A DNA stretch of 38,257 nt from Candidatus Pacearchaeota archaeon (GTDB lineage Archaea; Nanobdellota; Nanobdellia; Pacearchaeales; GW2011-AR1), in assembly GCA_017609755.1 (NCBI GenBank), contig JAFCDI010000008.1:1-38257 (forward strand), read 5' to 3'. The notes beneath the pieces are model-generated. The model was not told the origin of the DNA. It worked only from the letters and a program-made list of their open reading frames with translations, and did no database searches. Shown piece after piece: positions 16,910 through 25,413 of this stretch (positions are counted from its first letter, which is position 1; every line of letters starts with the position of its first letter). Both the position numbers and the translations under genes were made by a program.

Positions 16910-18142
16910 ATGCGTACAAAAATGAATACAAAAAACCTTATGGTTTCTTTCTGTACTCTTGCAATTGCGTTGTTTCTAGTTGGATTTGTAAGCGCAGCTA
17001 CAACTCCTTTAGCATCAATTGAGTCTGTTGAAATTAATGGACTTGAAGAATATGGTAATGAAGACATTGCTGTTGTTGCTGGAGAGACTGTAACTATTAC
17101 AGTGTTTTTCACTGCACTTCAAGATGCCTCTAATGTTAGAATGGAAGCTCAACTTGAAGGAAGCAAAATTGACTTAAGTGAAAAAACTTCTTTTTTTGAT
17201 GTTGAAGCAGGTATGAGATATGCTAAGACTCTTAAGTTAGACATTCCATATGAGCTTGAGGATGAAGTTAGTGATAATTTATTCCTTAATATAGAACTTT
17301 GGAATTCAGACTACAAAACAGAACTTATTGAATTTGTTTTGAGAGTTCAAAGACCTTCATATCATGCAGAAATTATGTCAATAGAAGTTAGTCAAAGAGT
17401 TTCTGCAGGTGAACTTCTTCCAATTGATGTTGTTTTAAAGAACATTGGTTACAATGATCTTGACGACATTTATGTGACTGTAAGTATTCCTGCATTAGAT
17501 CTTGAAAAAACAGCTTATTTCGGAGATATTGTTGCTGAAGAAGACGATGACAACGATGATGTGATAAAAGGAAAATTCTATCTAAGAATTCCTTATGAGG
17601 CTAAAGAAGGCATCTATACTATAGATGTAGAAGCTACTAGTGATGATGACTTAGATGTTGCTGAATCTGAGGAAATTATCATAGAAAACGATTTTTCAAA
17701 CGGAAATGTAATTGTAACTAGTTTCAGAAAAATTGTAGCAACTGGTGAAGATGCAGAATATACCTTTATGATTGTAAACCCAACTAATCAGTTGAAAGTT
17801 TACAGAATTATTGCTGAACCTAATTGTGGAGCTAACTGTAATTTGGATGTAGATGCTAATACAGCCGTGATAGCTATTCCAGCTGGAACAAGCAAAGAAG
17901 TTACAGTAACTGCAAATGCTGCTGAAGAAGGTGAATACACTTTTGATGTTAATGTTTTATCTGGTGAAAAACTAGATAGTGTAATAACATTTAATTTAGC
18001 AACTGAAGGTAAAAAGACAAATGCAATCACTGTTTTAACAGTTATTTTAGCAATTGTGTTTTTAGTTTTACTAGTTGTTTTAATTGTTCTACTAGGAAAG
18101 AAACCTCAGAAAAACGAAGAATTCGGAGAAAGTTATTACTAA
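16910..18142 (+). CDS. Putative S-layer/secreted protein with signal peptide and C-terminal TM anchor
   Basis: N-terminal hydrophobic signal (LMVSFCTLAIALFLVGFVSAA), CARDB-like beta-rich body, C-terminal VLTVILAIVFLVLLVVLIVLLGKK. Confidence 0.75.
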   Translation: MRTKMNTKNLMVSFCTLAIALFLVGFVSAATTPLASIESVEINGLEEYGNEDIAVVAGETVTITVFFTALQDASNVRMEAQLEGSKIDLSEKTSFFDVEAGMRYAKTLKLDIPYELEDEVSDNLFLNIELWNSDYKTELIEFVLRVQRPSYHAEIMSIEVSQRVSAGELLPIDVVLKNIGYNDLDDIYVTVSIPALDLEKTAYFGDIVAEEDDDNDDVIKGKFYLRIPYEAKEGIYTIDVEATSDDDLDVAESEEIIIENDFSNGNVIVTSFRKIVATGEDAEYTFMIVNPTNQLKVYRIIAEPNCGANCNLDVDANTAVIAIPAGTSKEVTVTANAAEEGEYTFDVNVLSGEKLDSVITFNLATEGKKTNAITVLTVILAIVFLVLLVVLIVLLGKKPQKNEEFGESYY

Positions 18143-18198
18143 TTTAATTTTTAGTTTTTTATTTTTTTAGTACTTTCTCCTTTTTTTATATTAAATTT

Positions 18199-18807
18199 TT
18201 AAACTAATTCTACAAATATAAATCCTGATTTAGAAGAAATAATTTTGAACTTGTTTTGATTTCTTTTTATAGCTACTAGAGATTGCATATGTCTTGAACC
18301 AATTGGAGCAACTAAAATTCCATTATTCTTTAATTCAAATAAAAGTTCTTTTGATATCTCTTTAGAGCCTGCACTTATTAATATTCTATCAAAGAGTGCT
18401 TTTTCTTTTAATCCAAATCTTCCATTTTTATTATATATTTGAATATTTTTATAATTACTAATATTTTTTTTTGATTTTTCTGCTAAATCTTTTATAACTT
18501 CAATTCCATAAACTTGTCCAGTATTCCCTATTATTTCAGAAATTAATGCTAAAACATAACCACATCCTGAGCCTATTTCTAATACTTTTTGTCCTAATTT
18601 TAAATTTAGCATATTCAACATAGTTGCAATTGTATATGGTTGAGAAATTGTTGCTCCTTTTCCAATAGCAAGAGGAATATTCTCATAAGCTCTCTCTTCT
18701 AAATTCTTAGAAATGAAATTCTCTCTTTTTACTTTTGAAAATGCATTTATTATTTTTTCTGAAAAACCTTGTTTTTTTAGACTCTCTAAAAGTTGATTTT
18801 TATTCAT
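18199..18807 (-). CDS. pcm: Protein-L-isoaspartate O-methyltransferase
   Basis: IGKGATISQPYTIATMLNML, VLEIGSGCGYVLALISEI, LVAPIGSRHMQSL. Confidence 0.92.
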   Translation of the reverse strand: MNKNQLLESLKKQGFSEKIINAFSKVKRENFISKNLEERAYENIPLAIGKGATISQPYTIATMLNMLNLKLGQKVLEIGSGCGYVLALISEIIGNTGQVYGIEVIKDLAEKSKKNISNYKNIQIYNKNGRFGLKEKALFDRILISAGSKEISKELLFELKNNGILVAPIGSRHMQSLVAIKRNQNKFKIISSKSGFIFVELV

Positions 18808-18808
18808 T

Positions 18809-19060
18809 TTATCTGTATATCTTGCTTCTAAATCCTAATTCAATAACAATTATAATTAATTTATTCTGAAGTATATCTAAGATAAGTCTATATTTGCCTA
18901 CTCTTATCCTATAATATCTTGTTCCTACAAGTTTTTTAATATCATGAAAAAAAGGTCTTATTCTAATTCTATCAAGAAAAAAAGATATTCTTTTTTTAGT
19001 TTCTTTATCTAATTTTTTAAATTGCTTTTCAGCTTTTGGATTAAAAAAAATAGAATACAT
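18809..19060 (-). CDS. RelE/ParE-family toxin
   Basis: YSIFFNPKAEKQFKKLDKETKKRI...LVGTRYYRIRVGKYRLILDI; abuts antitoxin ORF. Confidence 0.87.
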   Translation of the reverse strand: MYSIFFNPKAEKQFKKLDKETKKRISFFLDRIRIRPFFHDIKKLVGTRYYRIRVGKYRLILDILQNKLIIIVIELGFRSKIYR

Positions 19061-19284
19061 TAAAGATTGCTCTCTTTTTTTATTTTCTCAAAAGAAATTC
19101 CTTTAAATGTTTTATCTTTTATACTTTTTTCATATTCAACAATATCTTTCTTAGTTTCTTCTGAAAGTTCCATTCTATCTTCTAATAAATCCCAAATTAA
19201 TTCTTCGTAACTTTCTTTTTCGTGAATCTTCATATTTTGCAATTTCTTTAAAAGTTCGTTGCTTATTTGAATAGTTGTGACCAT
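19060..19284 (-). CDS. Antitoxin of RelE-type pair (ribbon-helix-helix-like N-terminus)
   Basis: MVTTIQISNELLKKLQNMKIHEKESYEELIWDLLEDR; overlaps toxin start. Confidence 0.8.
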   Translation of the reverse strand: MVTTIQISNELLKKLQNMKIHEKESYEELIWDLLEDRMELSEETKKDIVEYEKSIKDKTFKGISFEKIKKESNL

Positions 19285-19298
19285 AGTTAATATATAAG

Positions 19299-19310
19299 TA
19301 ACTATAGTTA
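19299..19310 (-). promoter_or_regulatory. Candidate toxin-antitoxin operator palindrome
   Basis: TAACTATAGTTA between a TATA-like box (minus strand TTTATATAA) and the antitoxin ATG. Confidence 0.5.
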
Positions 19311-19324
19311 TATAAATATTTCTA

Positions 19325-22198
19325 TTACACTTTTAAACTAATTATCTTGCTTATTCCATCATGCATACTAACTCCATATAAATTAGTTGCATTTGAAATT
19401 ATCTCATCATTGTGAGTTATTACAATATATTGTCCATTTTTCATGTATCTCTGTAAGAGATTTGCCAAACGTTCTGAATTTCTTTTATCTAATGCAGCAT
19501 CAATTTCATCTAGAACATAAAATGCATAAGGATTTAATTCTTGAATTGCAAAAATTAAAGAAAGAGCAACTAAAACTTGCTCTCCTCCAGAAAGAGACTT
19601 TACATCAAAATATTTTCCATGTCCTGTTTTTACAATAATATTAACTCCTGCTTCAAAAGGTTCTTTTCTATTTTCTAAATCAAGAAAAACCTGTCCTTTT
19701 GTGCTTAATTGAGAAAAATTTCTTGAGAATTTTTCATTTAAACTTTCAAGAGTTTTTAGAAAAGCTTTCTTTTTTTTAACATCAATTTCATGTATAATTT
19801 TTAAAATTCCAGATTTTTCTTTTTCAACTGTCTCTGCTTTTTCTCTAATTGAATCATACTCTTTTTTAATAGAATCATAAACTTCTAAAGAACGTAAATT
19901 AATTGTTCCTATTTTATCCAAAAGATTTTGAACTCTGAGAAGCCTTTCTACAAGATTTTCTCTCTTTCCTTTTATAATTGAAATATTTCCAAATTCTTTT
20001 ATCTCGTGTTGAAAATTTTCTACTATAGCTTCAATTCTTGCTTTTTCTACTTTAAAATTATTTAGATTTTCTCCAAAATTATAAATTATATTTTGTTTTG
20101 TTGAAAGCCCATATTCCTTATTTCTAATTTCCTTTTGATAACTCTCTTTTTCAGAAATTAGTTTTTGGAATTTTTGAGAAAGTTCTTGCTCTTGTTTCTT
20201 TTTCTTGTCTAGATTTTCTTGTTTTTCTTTTATTTTTTTAGAAAGAGATTCTTTTTCTTCTTCTAAATCAGATTGCTCTCTTAATATTTGTTTTAATGCT
20301 ATTTTTGCTCTTTCTAATTCTCTTTGTTTAAAAGAAATTTCAGAATCTAAATCTTCTTCATCTCTCAAAGAGATTTCTTGAACTTCTATTCTTGCTGTCT
20401 CATATTTTTGCTCTATATTTTGATTTTCTTTAAAATTCTCCTCTAATCTTTTTCTAATTTTATCTAATTCTTTAATCTCTTCTTTAGTTTTTTGTATTTT
20501 TTCTGAGATATCTTTAATTTGTTCTTTTTTATCATTAATATTTGAAATTTTTATTAAATCAGATTCTCGCTTTGAAATTTCTTCATTTAATTGTTCAATG
20601 TCTTGTTTTAATAAATCTCTTTGATTATATAGAGCAGATAATTCTCTATCTGCTTTTTCAATATCTGTTTTTAATTCTTCTATTTTTGGAAAAGTTTCTT
20701 TATTTATTTCTAAAACATGTTCTTTAGTTATTTTGCTTTTGCATAGAGGACATACATCCATTTTAGAGATTGTTTCTGTAATCTTTTTTTCTTTTTCAAT
20801 TTCACTTTCATTTACAGAAGAAATTCTCTCTAATTTTATTTCTTTTTTATTTAGATTTTCCAAAAGCTCTTTTTTCTGTTCCAGAGAATTTTTTAGAGAG
20901 TGTACTTTTGATTCGTTTGTGTTTTTATCAAATAGTTCTTCATATAATAATTTTGATTGTCTAACTAAAAATTCTGATTCGTTTTCATAATTTTCCAAAA
21001 GAGAATTTTTGTCCTGAAGTCTTTCTCTTATTGACTTTAATTCTGATTTTACCATATAGAATTTTTTTCTCTGCTCTTCTAATTTCTCTAGGGATTCTTT
21101 TTTTAATTCTATTTCTTTATCTTTCAAATTTTTTTTAGAACTTGAAGTTTTTGATATATTTTTCTTTAAACTGCTTACTTGTTCTGTAAATTCCTTAATT
21201 GTCTCTTCTAATTCTTTTTTCTGGCTTAATAAACTTGAATTTCTTGATTCTGAATTTTCATATCTTACATTTAATCCAGAAAGTTCTGCTCTAAGATTTG
21301 TAATCTCTGAATTTAATTTCTCCTGTTCTAAACCAGTTGAATTTTGAATTGTTTTTTCTATTGAAATTATTTTTGACTCAAATTCTTCTATGTCTTCATT
21401 TATTTTTGAAATTAATTTTTTTGTTTTTTCTATTTCTGAATTTTTTTCTTGTATTTTTTTATTAATATTGCCTAACTCTTTTTTATTTTTAGTTAAGTCA
21501 AAAGAAATAATGCTTGCTTTTAATATTTGAACATCTTTTTTTAATTTTTTATATCTTAATGCTTGTTGCCTTTCTTTTTCAAGATTATTCAAATAAATTG
21601 TTCTTTCTCTTAAAATTGCAGAAACTTCTTTTAATTTTTCTTCTGTTTTTTTTAGTTCTTTTAGAGATTTTTCTTTTCTTGATTCATAAATAGATATTCC
21701 AGAAACTTCTTCAATTATTTTTCTTCTATCTTCAGGATACATTCTTACAAAATTTTGAATTTCACCTTGAAGAATTATATTAAATCCATTTGGATCTATT
21801 CCTGCTTGAGCAAGCAATCCTAACATCTGTTGCCTTGTTTTAATTTCATTATTTATTTTATAAACACTTTGTCCATTTTTCTTGACTATTCTCTTAAAAG
21901 AAATCTCTTTTTTATCAATTGAAAATGTTTTATCAGAATTATCAAAAACTATTTCTACGCTTGCTTCTTTTGCAGGAGCTGCTGATTTTGTTCCTAAAAA
22001 AATGAGATTTCTTGCCTTTGCAGCTCTCATAGATTTTATACTCAATCTTCCAAGTACAAAACAAAGAGCATCTGAAACATTGCTTTTTCCAGAACCATTT
22101 GGGCCTAGAATAACATTTATTCCTTCTGTAAAAGGAAGTTCTGTTTTTTTTGGAAAACTCTTAAAACCATGCATCACCAGTTTTTTAATATACATCAT
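19325..22198 (-). CDS. smc: SMC-type ATPase with apparent Rad50-like CPLC zinc-hook in place of the SMC hinge
   Basis: GFKSFPKKTELPFTEGINVILGPNGSGKSNVSDALCFVLG; QGEIQNFVRMYPEDRRKIIEEVSGISIYESRKEKSLKEL; C-terminal LSGGEQVLVALSLIFAIQELNPYAFYVLDEIDAALDKRN; central KMDVCPLCKSKIT; long coiled coils. Confidence 0.93.
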   Translation of the reverse strand: MMYIKKLVMHGFKSFPKKTELPFTEGINVILGPNGSGKSNVSDALCFVLGRLSIKSMRAAKARNLIFLGTKSAAPAKEASVEIVFDNSDKTFSIDKKEISFKRIVKKNGQSVYKINNEIKTRQQMLGLLAQAGIDPNGFNIILQGEIQNFVRMYPEDRRKIIEEVSGISIYESRKEKSLKELKKTEEKLKEVSAILRERTIYLNNLEKERQQALRYKKLKKDVQILKASIISFDLTKNKKELGNINKKIQEKNSEIEKTKKLISKINEDIEEFESKIISIEKTIQNSTGLEQEKLNSEITNLRAELSGLNVRYENSESRNSSLLSQKKELEETIKEFTEQVSSLKKNISKTSSSKKNLKDKEIELKKESLEKLEEQRKKFYMVKSELKSIRERLQDKNSLLENYENESEFLVRQSKLLYEELFDKNTNESKVHSLKNSLEQKKELLENLNKKEIKLERISSVNESEIEKEKKITETISKMDVCPLCKSKITKEHVLEINKETFPKIEELKTDIEKADRELSALYNQRDLLKQDIEQLNEEISKRESDLIKISNINDKKEQIKDISEKIQKTKEEIKELDKIRKRLEENFKENQNIEQKYETARIEVQEISLRDEEDLDSEISFKQRELERAKIALKQILREQSDLEEEKESLSKKIKEKQENLDKKKKQEQELSQKFQKLISEKESYQKEIRNKEYGLSTKQNIIYNFGENLNNFKVEKARIEAIVENFQHEIKEFGNISIIKGKRENLVERLLRVQNLLDKIGTINLRSLEVYDSIKKEYDSIREKAETVEKEKSGILKIIHEIDVKKKKAFLKTLESLNEKFSRNFSQLSTKGQVFLDLENRKEPFEAGVNIIVKTGHGKYFDVKSLSGGEQVLVALSLIFAIQELNPYAFYVLDEIDAALDKRNSERLANLLQRYMKNGQYIVITHNDEIISNATNLYGVSMHDGISKIISLKV

Positions 22199-22255
22199 GT
22201 GAAAACAGCCTCCAGGTTTTTTTCGATTTTCTACTTAAATTTGAAGAGTGATTTT

Positions 22256-22288
22256 TTAAATTACCTCCGCTGAAAATCCCAAACCCAT
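22256..22288 (-). other. Candidate upstream ORF MGLGFSAEVI* in the smc leader
   Basis: Minus-strand ATGGGTTTGGGATTTTCAGCGGAGGTAATTTAA; ATG about 26 nt downstream of ATCTTTAAAAATATC (22306-22320). Confidence 0.35.
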
Positions 22289-22327
22289 TAAGATGATAAA
22301 CAATAGATATTTTTAAAGATTAGGATA

Positions 22328-22996
22328 TTAAAAATCTAATTTTTTTTGTTCTGATTTTGCCTGTATTTTTTTCCAGGTGCTCCAATTTTTTCTAAAAATT
22401 CCACTATTTTTATGTTTGCTTGAATTATTAGTTAAAAATTTTGAAGTTAGAGGGTCAGAAGTATAACCAGAACCAATTTCATCTCCATATTTCTTTTTTA
22501 ATTTTGCTATTTGTTTTTCTCTTTCGCTTTTTGCTAGAATTGAAGCAGCTGAAACAGAAATATGATTTTTATCTGCTTTATGCTCACAAATTATTTCTAA
22601 ATTAGATAAATTTTTTATTTGAGTTCTTAAAAAATCTCTCCACTTAACTAGACTTGTTGAAGGACAATCTAAAATTACTTTTATTTTCTCATTTCCAGAA
22701 TTTAGTTTATTTATTATTTTTGCTGCTTTTATTGCTTCTAATTTATTAAGATTTATTCCTGAGTCTTGTTTTAAATTTATTTCGTCTGCTGATGCTAAAA
22801 CAATTTCAAAATTTTTTACCTCTTTTCTTATTTTTTCTGCTAGAAACTCTCTTCTTTTTGGAGTTAATTGTTTAGAATCTCTAATTCCTAGTTTCTTAAA
22901 ATTGATTAATGTTTTGCTGTCAATCAAACAACCTGCTAAAACCATTGGACCGATTACTGGACCTCTTCCTGCATCATCAATTCCTAATTCTAACAT
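22328..22996 (-). CDS. rnhB: Ribonuclease HII
   Basis: MLELGIDDAGRGPVIGPMVLAGCLID, HKADKNHISVSAASILAKSEREKQI, GSGYTSDPLTSKFL. Confidence 0.96.
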   Translation of the reverse strand: MLELGIDDAGRGPVIGPMVLAGCLIDSKTLINFKKLGIRDSKQLTPKRREFLAEKIRKEVKNFEIVLASADEINLKQDSGINLNKLEAIKAAKIINKLNSGNEKIKVILDCPSTSLVKWRDFLRTQIKNLSNLEIICEHKADKNHISVSAASILAKSEREKQIAKLKKKYGDEIGSGYTSDPLTSKFLTNNSSKHKNSGIFRKNWSTWKKIQAKSEQKKLDF

Positions 22997-23052
22997 AAAA
23001 GAAGATAAATCCTCTAGTTTTTTAAAGGTTTAGAAAGATATTATATTGTTCT

Positions 23053-23132
23053 GCCCGTATCGCATAGTGGTATTGCACATCCCTGGAGCGGATGGCCCTT
23101 TGGGCTCCCAGGTTCAATTCCTGGTGCGGGCG
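23053..23132 (+). tRNA. tRNA-Ser (anticodon GGA)
   Basis: Acceptor GCCCGTA/TGCGGGC, anticodon arm CATCC-CTGGAGC-GGATG, long variable arm GCCC-TTT-GGGC, T arm CCAGGTTCAATTCCTGG, G73. Confidence 0.93.
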
Positions 23133-23168
23133 TTAAGTTTAAAAGTAGATTAGAGTATTTATTATTAT

Positions 23169-23295
23169 AGCGAGGTGGAGCAGTCTGGAGTGCTCGTCGG
23201 GCCCATAAAGTTGAAGTTCTCTGAACTTTAAGTTGCTCGGAAATCTTCGATTTCGGACACCCGGAGGTCGCGTGGTTCAAATCCCGCCCTCGCTA
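23169..23295 (+). tRNA. tRNA-Met (CAT), initiator-like, with ~51-nt intron (about 23208-23258)
   Basis: Acceptor AGCGAGG/CCTCGCT with A1-U72, D arm GAGC/GCTC, anticodon stem TCGGG/CCCGG, loop CCCATA(A), A73; intron carries AAGTTC-TCT-GAACTT and GAAATC-TTC-GATTTC hairpins; T stem GCG(T)GG/CCCGC has an extra T. Confidence 0.82.
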
Positions 23296-23304
23296 TTCTC
23301 TGAA

Positions 23305-23496
23305 ATGAAAAGAATTTTTAGAAAATTAAAAAAACAAGATAAAATAAATGCTGTTGTCTGTTCTATTTGTATTCTCTGTTTATTTATTGTTGGAATTATT
23401 TTAAATAGTTCTCTTTTTCTAATAGCAGGATTTATATTGCTACTTTTATCTATATTCTTCTCTAGAGTTTGGTTTAATCAAATAAACAAAAAATAA
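23305..23496 (+). CDS. Small membrane protein (two predicted TM segments)
   Basis: MKRIFRKLKKQDKINAVVCSICILCLFIVGIILNSSLFLIAGFILLLLSIFF; start moved downstream of the tRNA. Confidence 0.65.
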   Translation: MKRIFRKLKKQDKINAVVCSICILCLFIVGIILNSSLFLIAGFILLLLSIFFSRVWFNQINKK

Positions 23497-23497
23497 A

Positions 23498-23905
23498 ATG
23501 CAAACCTTTTTACCATATTCAAGCTTGAAAAAATCTGTGGAAGTATTAGACGATAAAAGACTTGGAAAACAAAGAGTAGAAGCTTTTCAAATTCTAAATA
23601 TTATATTAAATAGAACTAAAACAAAAGGTTGGAGAAATCATCCTGCTGTAAAAATGTGGAAAGGATATTCCAATGCTCTTAAATTATATTTTAATTTGGC
23701 AATTAAAGAATGGATTTCTAGAGGATATAAAAACAATATGAAATTTGAAACTATAAGAGGAAAAATTGTTTTTCCTCCTTGGTTTGGAAGTAGAAAATTT
23801 CATTCATCTCATAGAGGAAATTTATTAAGAAAAGATAAAAATTATTATTCTAAATTTGGTTGGAAAGAATCTCCAGAACTGCCTTATATTTGGCCAAATA
23901 ATTAA
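23498..23905 (+). CDS. MSMEG_6728 / pyrimidine-dimer-glycosylase-like (Pyr_excise) family protein
   Basis: MQTFLPYSSLKKSVEVLDDKRLGKQRVEAFQIL..GWRNHPAVKMWKGY..PPWFGSRKFHSSHRGNLLRKD..YSKFGW..LPYIWP. Confidence 0.8.
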   Translation: MQTFLPYSSLKKSVEVLDDKRLGKQRVEAFQILNIILNRTKTKGWRNHPAVKMWKGYSNALKLYFNLAIKEWISRGYKNNMKFETIRGKIVFPPWFGSRKFHSSHRGNLLRKDKNYYSKFGWKESPELPYIWPNN

Positions 23906-23937
23906 GCTTAAATAGTAGAAAAATATTCTAAAATCAT

Positions 23938-24017
23938 GCCCTGGTCGCATAATGGTATTGCACCGGATTGCTAATCCGGGCCCTTTGGGCTCGCAGGTTC
24001 GATTCCTGCCCAGGGCG
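23938..24017 (+). tRNA. tRNA-Ser (anticodon GCT)
   Basis: Acceptor GCCCTGG/CCAGGGC, anticodon arm CCGGA-TTGCTAA-TCCGG, variable arm GCCC-TTT-GGGC, T arm GCAGGTTCGATTCCTGC, G73. Confidence 0.95.
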
Positions 24018-24033
24018 TATTTTTTAAGAAAAA

Positions 24034-24834
24034 TTATTTACTTATTTGACTTGTTCTTTTGTAATTAATATATAATTTATCTAAAATTTCTATTATTTCG
24101 TCTCTTTGCTCTTTTCTTCCTAATCCTTTCCAATCTAATAATACAAAATCAATTTCTTCTTCTGTTTTTTCAATTGCTTCTTTTATCATTTCTTCTGTTA
24201 GAGGAAAAACATAATTTGGAATTACATGAGAAATTGCTACATTTGAATTTAATTGTATTTTATTAAAATTAGGGCAATAATGTGGTCCTCCAATTGCTAC
24301 TGCAATTTCATTATAAGGATTAGGCTTAAAATTCTTAATTGTCTCTGAAATTGTTTTTGCTACAATAAAGCCTGCTCTTCTGTCTTCCCATTCTTCAGTT
24401 GTTGAGCCAATTTCAATAAATAAACAGGGTTTGTCTAATAAAGGCCCATGATGAGTGCACTCTAAAGTTACTTTATATTTTTCTCCTAATCCTGAACTAT
24501 TTGCATTATAATTTAATTTCTCAAATAATTGCTTTTGAAATAAAGCAGAAGTTTTTGAAATCTCTCTACTTTTTCCTCCTAATTCTGCAATTCTCCAATT
24601 TCCAGGAGCATGAATAGAAAGAGTTTTTTCTTTTTTGCTTGATTCGTGTTTTGAAGCAAAAATAATAAAATCATATCTATTTATTTTTTCTAAATTTAGA
24701 TTTTCTGTATAAATTATCTCTTCTTCAACTAAATAAAAATTAAAAGCTGAATTTGGAAACTGAGATAATTGAGTTGTTATATTTATTCCTGCCTTATCTT
24801 TTTTACTCGCTACTATCAAATATTTAAAATACAT
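24034..24834 (-). CDS. dtdA: D-aminoacyl-tRNA deacylase (DtdA/DTD2)
   Basis: LSIHAPGNWRIAELGG, LECTHHGPLLDKPCLFIEIGSTTEEWEDRRAG, AVAIGGPHYCPNF. Confidence 0.93.
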   Translation of the reverse strand: MYFKYLIVASKKDKAGINITTQLSQFPNSAFNFYLVEEEIIYTENLNLEKINRYDFIIFASKHESSKKEKTLSIHAPGNWRIAELGGKSREISKTSALFQKQLFEKLNYNANSSGLGEKYKVTLECTHHGPLLDKPCLFIEIGSTTEEWEDRRAGFIVAKTISETIKNFKPNPYNEIAVAIGGPHYCPNFNKIQLNSNVAISHVIPNYVFPLTEEMIKEAIEKTEEEIDFVLLDWKGLGRKEQRDEIIEILDKLYINYKRTSQISK

Positions 24835-24882
24835 ATGATTAAGAATACTAAATTATTTAAAGAGTTTTTGTTGATAAAGTAT

Positions 24883-25368
24883 ATGAATCTAGAGGTGAAA
24901 ATAAAAGAGGAGAATTTTAAAATAGCAGAAATTTCAAAACTACTAGAATCTGCAAGAAAAGACTGGAAAAAAAATCGCCCAATAATTGCAGTAGAATCCT
25001 TAAAAATCGCTAGAGAATTTTATGAATCTTTAAATCACTCTAATAATGGAAAATACAAATATTTAAAAGAAAAGATTATTAATACAATAGAAGAATTAAA
25101 TGAAGTTCCTGTAAAAAATTATTGTGAAATGAAACCAAATGAACTTGAAAAAAGACTTGTTGTAACTCTAAATAATCTTAAAGAATTTATTAAGAATAAA
25201 GAACCTGAAAAAATAAATGAAGAGTTAAGAGAAACTATAGTAAATAATATAATCAAAGCAGGAAATTATTATAGAGAATTAACAAGATTTAAAGGAAAAA
25301 ATTATAGAATAGATTTATTAAAAGAAATTAATGATTTCTCAGATAAGTTTCTAAATTATGAAAGTTGA
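24883..25368 (+). CDS. Alpha-helical hypothetical protein
   Basis: MNLEVKIKEENFKIAEISKLLESARKDWKKNRPIIAVESLKIAREFYESL; ATG 24883 preferred over 24769 because ATTATTTAAA lies about 26 nt upstream. Confidence 0.65.
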   Translation: MNLEVKIKEENFKIAEISKLLESARKDWKKNRPIIAVESLKIAREFYESLNHSNNGKYKYLKEKIINTIEELNEVPVKNYCEMKPNELEKRLVVTLNNLKEFIKNKEPEKINEELRETIVNNIIKAGNYYRELTRFKGKNYRIDLLKEINDFSDKFLNYES

Positions 25369-25413
25369 ATTCTTTTCCAAAAGTCTTTTAATCTCAAATT
25401 TCTTTAACTAATT

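Noticed and set aside
19387-19638. Plus-strand ORFs opposite smc (also 20542-20727, 20733-20990, 21882-22202)
   Set aside because: Composition-driven antisense ORFs over a well-supported SMC coding frame.
23041-23280. 79-aa minus-strand ORF with MNHATSGCPKSKISEQLKVQRTSTLWARRALQTAPPRYNN
   Set aside because: Lies across two tRNA genes; typical spurious translation of tRNA sequence.
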